Of a DNA stretch of 32,869 bases, positions 15,096-21,099 are shown piece after piece. A model generated the notes under the pieces. The model was not told the DNA's origin and made no database searches. It saw nothing but the letters and a program-made list of their open reading frames with translations. Within the stretch, counting starts at the first letter, position 1; each line of letters begins with the position of its first letter. The position numbers and the translations under genes were made by a program. Source of the stretch: Caulobacter sp. AP07 (lineage in GTDB: Bacteria > Pseudomonadota > Alphaproteobacteria > Caulobacterales > Caulobacteraceae); NCBI RefSeq assembly GCF_000281955.1, contig NZ_AKKF01000241.1, positions 1-32,869 of the forward strand, written 5' to 3'.

Positions 15096-16640
15096 TTAGC
15101 CTCCCGTCGCCCCCGTCTCCAGGCGGGCGGCCCGGGCCTGGGCGGCCTTGGCCAGGATGCGGGTGGCGTCGGCGATCAGCGCCCGGCGGCGCGCCTGCTC
15201 GGCCTCGTGGGCGGTCGCCGCCGCCGCGACGTCGGCGTCGCAATGCGGGCAGGTCACCTCGTGCGGCCAGATGTATTGCTGGCAGGACCGGCACGGCTTG
15301 AGGCTGGGAGGCAGGGCGCCGCCGGCCGCCGAACGCTCGCGCCGCGCCACGTGCACCATCGCCGGATCCCGGACCGGCAGGGGCGTGACCTCGGCCCCGG
15401 GGATGGCTTCGGTGATCAGGGCGAATTCGCCGACGGCGAAGCTTTCCTGCGGGGCCTCGCGGATCTTGACCACCCGCTCGCGCAGGCCGTGCTTGGCCAG
15501 GTCGAGCACCCGGTGGTGGCAGTAGGGGTTGTTGCCCCGCTTGCCCAGCAGCGATTCCGAGGTCCAGGTGCAGCCGGCCCGGCAGACGTCGGCGTAGTAG
15601 CAGGTGCGGCAATAGCCCCACAGCTCCTCGACGTCGCGCAGGCGGCCAAAGCTCATCTTCTCGCTGTGGCGCCAGATGTCGCCGACGCTCATCTCGCGCA
15701 CATTGCCGGCCGCGTAGAGCGAGGTCGCCAGGGACGGGCAGCCCTTGATTGTGCCGTCGGCCTCGATGCCGATGCCGGTCTGGCCGGCCGAGCAGCCGTT
15801 CCAGTGGTCGGCGTCGTCGCCGAAGCCGCGCCAGATGTGCTCGTAGGGGCCGAAATAGCCAACATTGTTGCCGACCACCATCAGCAGGCCCCGGGCCTCG
15901 CCCTCGCGATAGAGCCTCGCCAGCAGGGGCATGACCTCGATCAGCTTGTAGGGTTGCAGCAGCAGTTCGGGATTGTCGACCGCGTTGCCCATGGCGACGG
16001 TCAGCTGGATCTGCCAGTGGGTGGCGCCGGCCTCGATGATGCGGTCCATCAGCTCAGGCAGGTGCTCGGCGGTCTCGGCCCCGATCTGGGTGTTGACCGA
16101 GACGGCCATGCCCCGGGCCTTGGCCCGCCTGAGGGCGTCGATCGCCTGGTCGTAGGAGCCGGGCACGCCGCGCACCCGGTCGTGCAGGTCGGGCAGGCCG
16201 TCGATCGACACGCCCACGCCTTGCAGTCCGGCCTCGGCCGCCTCGTCCAGGCGCTTGTCGGTCAGGTTGCGGGCCCCGGTCTGGATGGCGGTGCGGATGC
16301 CGTGGTCGCGGCTGCGGCGGATCAGCTCGATCCAGTCCTTGCGCAGATAGGCCTCGCCGCCGATCAGGGTCAGCTCCCGCGTGCCCAGCGCCGCCAGGTG
16401 GTCGACCAACTCCAGCGCCTCGGCGGTGTTCAGCTCATCGCTGCGCGGCCGGCCGGCGCGCGAGCCGCAGTGCTGGCACTTGAGGTTGCAGGCCAGGGTG
16501 ACTTCCCAGACCACGTGCACCGGCACCAGTTCGGTATAGTCGCTGTCGACCCGGTAGCGGACGGGCTTGCCGACCAAGTCGCGGGGCATGCTGTCGGGCA
16601 GGCCGGCGGGGGCCGGAGCGTGCGAGATCGTGTCCGTCAT
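15096..16640 (-). CDS. radical SAM/SPASM peptide maturase with C-terminal zinc ribbon
   Basis: A 514-residue enzyme by the chosen ATG; positions below count from the alternative GTG one codon upstream (16643). The radical SAM [4Fe-4S] motif is C52-x3-C56-x2-C59 (ACNLKCQHC), with IGGE at 94-97 for SAM binding. A C-terminal SPASM-type region with C284, C302, C345, C348, C354, C358 and C375 would hold auxiliary clusters, as in RiPP maturases. An unusual extra zinc ribbon, C451-x2-C454 and C465-x2-C468, and an Ala/Arg-rich helix complete the protein. AGGA lies 5 nt before the ATG but only 2 nt before the GTG, which decides the start. It is the last gene after four paralogous small peptide genes, its presumed substrates. 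I recall NCBI naming such enzymes 'GDL motif peptide-associated' maturases; the modification is unknown to me. Confidence 0.9.
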   Translation of the reverse strand: MTDTISHAPAPAGLPDSMPRDLVGKPVRYRVDSDYTELVPVHVVWEVTLACNLKCQHCGSRAGRPRSDELNTAEALELVDHLAALGTRELTLIGGEAYLRKDWIELIRRSRDHGIRTAIQTGARNLTDKRLDEAAEAGLQGVGVSIDGLPDLHDRVRGVPGSYDQAIDALRRAKARGMAVSVNTQIGAETAEHLPELMDRIIEAGATHWQIQLTVAMGNAVDNPELLLQPYKLIEVMPLLARLYREGEARGLLMVVGNNVGYFGPYEHIWRGFGDDADHWNGCSAGQTGIGIEADGTIKGCPSLATSLYAAGNVREMSVGDIWRHSEKMSFGRLRDVEELWGYCRTCYYADVCRAGCTWTSESLLGKRGNNPYCHHRVLDLAKHGLRERVVKIREAPQESFAVGEFALITEAIPGAEVTPLPVRDPAMVHVARRERSAAGGALPPSLKPCRSCQQYIWPHEVTCPHCDADVAAAATAHEAEQARRRALIADATRILAKAAQARAARLETGATGG

Positions 16641-16674
16641 CACGGTCGGTCCTTGATCGGCCTGGAAGATGCGC

Positions 16675-16701
16675 CCGCCGACGCCCGAAGGACGCCGGCG
16701 A
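16675..16701 (-). other. intercistronic hairpin between peptide A and the radical SAM gene
   Basis: Read on the minus strand, CGCCGGCG and CGTCGGCG flank a TCCTTCGGG loop and pair over 8 positions with one G-U wobble. The homologous hairpin at 16964-16990 has an A-U pair at that place. It sits between the last peptide gene and the maturase gene, where a 3'-end-stabilising or partially terminating hairpin would lower maturase relative to peptide. Function is inferred. Confidence 0.5.
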
Positions 16702-16713
16702 ACGCGGGGGAGA

Positions 16714-16893
16714 TCAGCGCTTGGCGCCGCCTTCGAGCTTGGCGATCTCGACCTTGAGCGCCGTCAGCAGGGTGGGGATGTCGCCGTACTCGGTCACGTG
16801 CGCCTCGGCCTGGGCCTGCAGGCGCTGAAGCTCGGTCAGGTCGCCCTTGGCGATGCCGTCGGTGATAGCCGATCCGTAGAGAACCATAGCCAT
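16714..16893 (-). CDS. GDL/DUF1843-like precursor peptide A (59 aa)
   Basis: A 59-residue cysteine-free peptide, nearest to the radical SAM gene. It has the shared pattern of the four paralogues: a short hydrophobic start, YGSAITDGIAKGDL near residues 6-19, a helical AQAEAH segment, and the near-invariant C-terminal part EYGDIPTLL and LKVEIAKLEGGAKR. The start is MAMVLYG because GGAGG lies 8 nt upstream; the longer open frame to 17016 runs through the spacer. It is 93-95 percent similar by eye to peptide B, its tandem duplicate. I recall this as the DUF1843 family. Role as maturase substrate is inferred from co-location. No leader-peptidase Gly-Gly site is evident apart from GG near the end. 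Confidence 0.85.
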   Translation of the reverse strand: MAMVLYGSAITDGIAKGDLTELQRLQAQAEAHVTEYGDIPTLLTALKVEIAKLEGGAKR

Positions 16894-16963
16894 GGTCTTG
16901 GCCTCCGTCTGAGGTGGGGGGATTGCGGCGTCGTCCGGTCGTTGAGCGGCCTGGAAGACACGT

Positions 16964-16990
16964 CCGCCGACGCCCGAGGGACGTCGGCGG
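16964..16990 (-). other. intercistronic hairpin between peptides B and A
   Basis: A perfect 9-bp inverted repeat, CCGCCGACG and CGTCGGCGG, around a 9-nt loop, 12 bases past the stop of peptide B on the minus strand. It is the counterpart of the hairpin at 16675-16701 in the duplicated unit, with the stem preserved despite base changes. It may protect or punctuate the peptide part of the transcript. Confidence 0.55.
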
Positions 16991-17002
16991 GTGCGGGGGA
17001 GA

Positions 17003-17185
17003 TCAGCGCTTGGCACCGCCTTCGAGCTTGGCGATCTCGACCTTGAGCGTGGTCAGCAGGGTGGGGACGTCGCCGTACTCGGCCAGGTGGGCCTCGGCCT
17101 GGGCCTGCAAACGCTGGAGCTCGGCCAGGTCGCCCTTGGCGATGCCGTCGGTGATGGCTTGTCCGTAGAGGATGATGATGGCCAT
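17003..17185 (-). CDS. GDL/DUF1843-like precursor peptide B (60 aa)
   Basis: A 60-residue cysteine-free peptide with the family pattern YGQAITDGIAKGDL, AQAEAH, EYGDVPTLL and LKVEIAKLEGGAKR. It begins MAIIILYG; the ATG is preceded by the same GGAGG-N8 site as peptide A. It is the upstream member of the tandem duplication. Between B and A almost all changes fall in residues 3-8 and a few helix positions, while the GDL motif and the C-terminal third are kept, the pattern expected for a recognition or modified region. Function as RiPP precursor is inference. Confidence 0.87.
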   Translation of the reverse strand: MAIIILYGQAITDGIAKGDLAELQRLQAQAEAHLAEYGDVPTLLTTLKVEIAKLEGGAKR

Positions 17186-17240
17186 GGTCTTGGCCTCCGT
17201 TCGAAGTGGATGGGCGTGGATGGGGTTGCGGCGTCGCGCG

Positions 17241-17408
17241 TCAGCCGCCGAGCTTGGCGATCTCGACCTTCAGCAGGGCGAGCAGGGTGGGGATGTCGCC
17301 GTATTCGGCCAGGTGGGCCTCGGCCGCGGCCTGGGCTTCCTTCAGCCGGGCCAGTTCGCCGGACGCGATCGCGTCGGTGACCGCGACGCCATAGGGTTTG
17401 ATGCTCAT
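17241..17408 (-). CDS. GDL/DUF1843-like precursor peptide C (55 aa)
   Basis: A 55-residue gene, short enough to be missed by common length cut-offs. Translation begins MSIKPYGVAVTDAIASGELA, then AQAAAEAH, EYGDIPTLL and LKVEIAKLGG at the end. It has GEL in place of GDL and lacks the EGGAKR tail of peptides A and B. GAGGA lies 8 nt before the ATG, and all but a few codons end in G or C. It is the second gene of the peptide series, 55 bases upstream of peptide B. This version is the closest of the four to the usual DUF1843 sequences I recall, which commonly begin with a short stretch then PYG. Confidence 0.87.
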   Translation of the reverse strand: MSIKPYGVAVTDAIASGELARLKEAQAAAEAHLAEYGDIPTLLALLKVEIAKLGG

Positions 17409-17480
17409 GAGCGGTTTCCTCGCTTGGCCCCTTTTCGGAGCCCTGTGTTGGGGCGGTCTCGCGTCGGTGGCGGCCGGGCG

Positions 17481-17648
17481 TCAGGTCAGCTTGGCGATCT
17501 CGACCTTGAGCAGGGAGAGCAGGGTCGAGATGTCGCCGTGCTCGCGCACGTGCTCCTCGGCCAGGGACTGCAGCTTGCGCAGCTGGTCCAGGTCACCGCC
17601 GGACACGGCCTGGGTGATGGCGGCGGCATAGAGGGGGATCGGCGTCAT
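17481..17648 (-). CDS. GDL/DUF1843-like precursor peptide D (55 aa), first gene of the operon
   Basis: A 55-residue cysteine-free peptide starting MTPIPLYAAAITQAVSGGDL, then AEEHVREHGDISTLL and LKVEIAKLT. It is the most divergent of the four: YAAA instead of YGxA, EHGD instead of EYGD, and a bare KLT end. A perfect AGGAGG lies 5 nt before the ATG, the strongest ribosome-binding site of the set, so the frame extension to 17858 is rejected. Being first in the operon and best initiated, it may be the most abundant product. Same inferred role as A-C. Confidence 0.85.
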   Translation of the reverse strand: MTPIPLYAAAITQAVSGGDLDQLRKLQSLAEEHVREHGDISTLLSLLKVEIAKLT

Positions 17649-17998
17649 GGGGACCTCCTGAGGACATGAACAAGGGGCATGGGGGCGGGCCGCGTTCCGG
17701 GGGAGCGCGTCCAACAGGGTGCGGGTCTCGAACGGACGTGGAGGCGGAATGCGGCGCACGGGCTTGGGACAGGCGACGTGAGCCGCCATCGACGCGCGAG
17801 CGCCTTGGATCCGTTTCTCGTCCTGGATGTCACGCGGGCACAGTCGACGGCCGATCACGCCGTCGAGGCGGACGAAGATCGCGATCCTTCGCCCAAGCCG
17901 GAGGGTCGTGGAAAGGCGGCTTTATGTCAACCGATGAGTGTGTAAACGACTTGTGATAGCATAGCGGTTGCTCCTGTCACGCGAACCGGGAACCGCCC
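17649..17998. promoter_or_regulatory. divergent promoter region between the peptide operon and the methyltransferase
   Basis: 350 bases without a credible gene. On the minus strand a consensus -35-like TTGACA lies at 17925-17930 with no good -10 after it. A pair GTGACA (17975-17980) and TATCAC (17953-17958) with a 16-bp spacer is another weak candidate, and GCTATCAC resembles the Caulobacter GCTANAWC -10 form. The sequence between 17649 and 17880 shows no dyad or repeat that I can support. A shared regulatory region for both transcription units is plausible but unproven. Confidence 0.3.
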
Positions 17999-18673
17999 AT
18001 GACCCTGACGAACATCGAAGCGCCCGCCGATCCGACCGCCGCGCGGCGGCTGATCCTGGCCCTGGACGCCGCCTCCAGGCCGATCAACGACTCCGCGCTG
18101 GACGCGGCCCTGGGCTTACGGATCGCCCAGGTGGAAGGGCGGCTCAACACCCTGGAGTTGCTGGACCGCTACGGGGTCCAGCGTTTCGCCCAGGGCGACC
18201 TGTCCTATGCGGTGGTGCGGTCGTTCTACCGGGCGATCGGCCCGGAGGCGCGCCGCCGGCCCGCGCCCCGGGTGCTGGACCTGGGCAGCGGCTACGGCCG
18301 GTTCGGCTTCTATGGGGCGCTGCGTCACGGCCTGACGGTCCACGGCCTGGAACTGGTCGCCGAGCGCGCCGCCGAAGCCGCCCGCGCCGCCGCCGCCCTG
18401 GGCCTGAAGGGCCTCCTGTCGTTCGAGGCCGGCGACATGCTGGCCGTCGCGTGGCCGCCGGCCGAGATCTATTGCATGATGAACTCGGTGCTGCCCGACC
18501 TGCTGCCGCCGGTGCTGGCCAGGCTGGAGACGGAGGCGCGTGGGCGACGGATCGTGGTCGCCTCGGTTTCGACCAGCAACCGCGCTTTCGCCGCGGCGGG
18601 CTGGCTGCGCGAGATCCCGATCACGGTCGAAGATCCGGCGGCGCGCGAGCTGCGCCTCTGGGAGTCGATCTAG
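17999..18673 (+). CDS. SAM-dependent class I methyltransferase
   Basis: A 224-residue protein. The SAM-binding motif I is clear at residues 92-106 (VLDLGSGYGRFGFYG), with a following acidic strand-end LEL near 117-119 and a GDM near 145-147. An N-terminal helical region of about 80 residues precedes the Rossmann fold. There is no signal or membrane segment. The substrate is not identifiable. It diverges from the peptide/radical SAM operon, so it may belong to that system or may be an unrelated neighbour. Its stop overlaps the stop of the convergent sulfurtransferase gene (shared CTAG), leaving no room for a conventional terminator between them. Confidence 0.8.
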   Translation: MTLTNIEAPADPTAARRLILALDAASRPINDSALDAALGLRIAQVEGRLNTLELLDRYGVQRFAQGDLSYAVVRSFYRAIGPEARRRPAPRVLDLGSGYGRFGFYGALRHGLTVHGLELVAERAAEAARAAAALGLKGLLSFEAGDMLAVAWPPAEIYCMMNSVLPDLLPPVLARLETEARGRRIVVASVSTSNRAFAAAGWLREIPITVEDPAARELRLWESI

Positions 18674-19527
18674 AGGGGCGCGGCCTCGCCCGTCGCCACC
18701 GGCACGTCGTCGCGGCCGCCCCATTCCGTCCACGAGCCGTCATAGACCGCCGCCCGCGGCTTGCCGAGCCGGGCCAGGGCCAGGGAGACGACGGCGGCGG
18801 TGATGCCCGAGCCGCAGGTGGTGGTGATCGGCCTGGCGATGTCGACGCCGGCCGCCTCGAACACGCCGGCCAACCTGTCGGCCGGCAGCATCGTACCGTC
18901 CGGGGCCAGCAGGGCCGACAGCGGAATGTTGCGCGAGCCGGGGATGTGGCCGCCGCGCAGGCCGGCGCGGGGCTCGGGGTCCTTGCCCGTGAAGCGACCG
19001 GCGGCGCGGGCGTCGATCACCTGCTCGCGACCCGTCTCCAGGTTGCGCTTCATCTGGTCGATGGAGCGGACGATGTCGGCCTGAAAGCGCGGGGTGAAGT
19101 GGCGCTCCTGGGCGGCCACGACGCCGTCCTCGACCGGGCGGCCCTCGGCGATCCACTTGGGCAGGCCGCCGTCCAGCACCACGACGTCCTCGTGGCCCAT
19201 GGCCCGGAACTCCCACCAGACGCGGGCGGCGGGCAGGATGCCGCTGCTGTCGTAGACGACGATCCGCGATCCGTCGCCCAGGCCCAGCTTGCGGACCCGC
19301 GAGGCGAACTTGATGGGCGAGGGCAGCATGTGCGGCAGGTCGGAGGCTTCGTCCGAGATCTCGTCGATGTCGAAGAACACCGCGCCGGGAATATGGACCA
19401 GGTCGTACTCGGCCCTGGGGTCGCGCCGGGCGGCGGGCATGTGCCAGGAGCCGTCGACGATCCGCACGTCCGGCGCGTCGAGGTGCTCCTGCAGCCAGGC
19501 GGTCGAGACGAGCGGATCTTGGGTCAT
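18670..19527 (-). CDS. sseA: 3-mercaptopyruvate sulfurtransferase (two-domain rhodanese)
   Basis: A 285-residue tandem-rhodanese protein. The inactive N-terminal domain (about 5-135) has the HIPGAVFFDIDEISD segment and a DSSG in place of a catalytic loop. The active C-terminal domain carries C238 in the loop CGSGITA, the 3-mercaptopyruvate-type loop rather than the thiosulfate-type CRKGVTA. It transfers sulfur from 3-mercaptopyruvate to thiols or cyanide. AAAGG lies 7 nt before the ATG. Downstream of cysteine synthase on the same strand (79-base gap), so a small sulfur-metabolism cluster with cysK is likely. Confidence 0.92.
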   Translation of the reverse strand: MTQDPLVSTAWLQEHLDAPDVRIVDGSWHMPAARRDPRAEYDLVHIPGAVFFDIDEISDEASDLPHMLPSPIKFASRVRKLGLGDGSRIVVYDSSGILPAARVWWEFRAMGHEDVVVLDGGLPKWIAEGRPVEDGVVAAQERHFTPRFQADIVRSIDQMKRNLETGREQVIDARAAGRFTGKDPEPRAGLRGGHIPGSRNIPLSALLAPDGTMLPADRLAGVFEAAGVDIARPITTTCGSGITAAVVSLALARLGKPRAAVYDGSWTEWGGRDDVPVATGEAAPL

Positions 19528-19606
19528 GGCTTGGCCTTTCGGGGTCTGACTCGCCCCTTGCTGGTCCTCAGGATCACGTGATCGGCGGCGAGGGGCAAGC
19601 GGAGAG

Positions 19607-20605
19607 CTACATCCACGGCGGCGCCGGCAGGCCCTTTTCCGCCAGGAAGACCGGGTTGAACAGCTTGCTCTGGTAGCGCGAGCCGTGGTCGCAGAGGACG
19701 GTCACGATGGTGTGGCCGGGGCCCATGGCCCTGGCCATGTGGATGGCGCCGGCGACGTTGATCCCCGACGAGCCGCCCAGGCACAGGCCCTCGTGCTCGA
19801 CCAGGTCGAAGACCTGTTCCAGCATCTCCTGGTCGCTGATCCGGAACGGGTGGTCGATCACCAGGCCTTCGAGGTTGGCGGTGATCCGGCCCTGGCCGAT
19901 ACCCTCGCTGATCGAGGTTCCCTCGGCCCTCAGCTCGCCGTCGGCGTACCAGCTGTAGAGCGAGGCGCCGTGCGGGTCGGCCAGGCCGATCTTCACTGAC
20001 GGCTTGCGGGCCCGCAGGGCGGCGGCGACCCCGGCCAGGGTGCCGCCCGAGCCGATGGCGCAGATGAAGCCGTCCACCCTGCCGTCGGTCTGTTCGAAGA
20101 TTTCCGGGCCGGTGGTCTCGAAATGGGCCTGGCGGTTGGCGACATTGTCGAACTGGTTGGCCCAGACCACGCCGTTGGGCTCGGTCGCCGCCAGTTCCTC
20201 GGCCAGGCGGCCGGAATAGCGGACATAGTTGTCGGGGTTGGAATAGGGGACGGCGTCCACCTCGACCAGCTCCGCGCCCAGCAGGCGGATGGCGTCCTTC
20301 TTCTCCTGGCTCTGGGTGCGCGGGATGACGATGGTGGTCTTGTAGCCCAGGGCCGAGGCGACCATCGCCAGGCCGATGCCGGTGTTGCCGGCCGTGCCCT
20401 CGACGATCCGCCCGCCGGGCTTGAGCAATCCTCGCGCCTCGGCGTCGCGGATGATGCCCAGGGCGGCGCGGTCCTTGACCGACTGGCCGGGGTTCATGAA
20501 CTCGGCCTTGCCGAGAATCTCACAGCCGGTCGCCGCGCTGGCGCGGTTGAGGCGGATCAGCGGCGTGTCGCCGATGGCGTCCAGGACGCTGCTCTTTATG
20601 GTCAT
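19607..20605 (-). CDS. cysK: cysteine synthase A (O-acetylserine sulfhydrylase)
   Basis: A 332-residue PLP enzyme making L-cysteine from O-acetylserine and sulfide. K44 in NPGQSVKDRAAL is the Schiff-base lysine. The substrate loop EGTAGNTGIG lies near 68-77 and the phosphate-binding glycine loop GSGGTLAGV near 184-192. The NPGQSVKDR form (Gln rather than Gly) and the GTAGNTG loop fit a branch common in alphaproteobacteria. A cystathionine beta-synthase-like specificity is an alternative, since the folds are shared, but there is no CBS or haem domain. Upstream of sseA and probably co-transcribed. Confidence 0.9.
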   Translation of the reverse strand: MTIKSSVLDAIGDTPLIRLNRASAATGCEILGKAEFMNPGQSVKDRAALGIIRDAEARGLLKPGGRIVEGTAGNTGIGLAMVASALGYKTTIVIPRTQSQEKKDAIRLLGAELVEVDAVPYSNPDNYVRYSGRLAEELAATEPNGVVWANQFDNVANRQAHFETTGPEIFEQTDGRVDGFICAIGSGGTLAGVAAALRARKPSVKIGLADPHGASLYSWYADGELRAEGTSISEGIGQGRITANLEGLVIDHPFRISDQEMLEQVFDLVEHEGLCLGGSSGINVAGAIHMARAMGPGHTIVTVLCDHGSRYQSKLFNPVFLAEKGLPAPPWM

Positions 20606-20710
20606 CTCGTCGTTCCGGCCGCGCGGGAGGCAGGCATCGTAGATCGTGATGCGCGCCTCGCAAGCAAGGCCAGTTTTCCTGAAGACGCCGTCGCCGGTTT
20701 CAGGGAAGGT

Positions 20711-20992
20711 TCAATCCACCCGCTGGGTGATGATGACGTTGAGCAGCGCCAGTTGGTCGTTCACCGTCGTCGCCGCGCACCAGGCGCCGTGCAGACCCTC
20801 GACCTCGACCAGGACGTTTCCGATGGCGTCGATCATGATGCCCTCGGCGACGTCGGACGACACCTCGCCCAGCAACTGTTCGTCCTGCAGTTCACGGCAC
20901 CAGGCGGTGACGGCGTCCTCCGCCGTGTCGGCGTCGAACTGGGTGATGTAGGTGCCGCCGTGGAAATCGAGGACCAGGGTGTAGAGGTTCAT
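20711..20992 (-). CDS. hypothetical protein (93 aa)
   Basis: A 93-residue acidic soluble protein beginning MNLYTLVLDFHGGTYITQFD and containing a DAVTAWCRELQDE helix. I do not recognise a named family. The alternation of hydrophobic strands (LYTLVLDF, GTYITQF, NVLVEVEG, AWCAATTV) with one helix suggests a compact alpha/beta fold. It stands alone between cysK and cfa on the same strand with about 105 bases on each side, so it is probably its own unit. Codon use matches neighbours. Confidence 0.75.
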   Translation of the reverse strand: MNLYTLVLDFHGGTYITQFDADTAEDAVTAWCRELQDEQLLGEVSSDVAEGIMIDAIGNVLVEVEGLHGAWCAATTVNDQLALLNVIITQRVD

Positions 20993-21052
20993 TGGGGGCC
21001 GACCTCTGATGTGCTTTGTGACGATGTAAGCACACCAGAGGTTGGGGCGCGC

Positions 21053-21099
21053 GGCCCAAGTTTCCAGGGCCGGCCAAGTTTCCAGGGTCGGCTTGGGCC
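21053..21099. repeat. small direct repeat enclosed by an inverted repeat at the cfa 3' end
   Basis: Two 16-bp direct repeats (AAGTTTCCAGGGCCGG at 21058-21073 and AAGTTTCCAGGGTCGG at 21076-21091, 15 of 16 identical) are enclosed by a perfect 8-bp inverted repeat GGCCCAAG / CTTGGGCC (21053-21060 and 21092-21099). It directly abuts the cfa stop codon and may fold as a long hairpin ending that transcript. No U-tract is visible. Confidence 0.7.

Larger units (their letters stand above)
16658..17200 (-). repeat. tandem duplication containing two precursor-peptide genes
   Basis: Unit 1 spans about 16658-16908 and unit 2 about 16947-17200. They start alike (CGGCCTGGAAGA) and end alike (CCATGGTCTTGGCCTCCGT). 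The offset is 289 bases at the left and 292 at the right, because the peptide in unit 2 has one more codon. The duplication covers the ribosome-binding site, the whole peptide gene and the downstream hairpin, so the whole cassette was copied. Differences are mostly synonymous or lie in the N-terminal residues and spacer. Confidence 0.85.

Noticed and set aside
16658..17200. CRISPR-like array
   Set aside because: The repeats are two long units of about 250 bases carrying homologous peptide genes, not short repeats with unique spacers.
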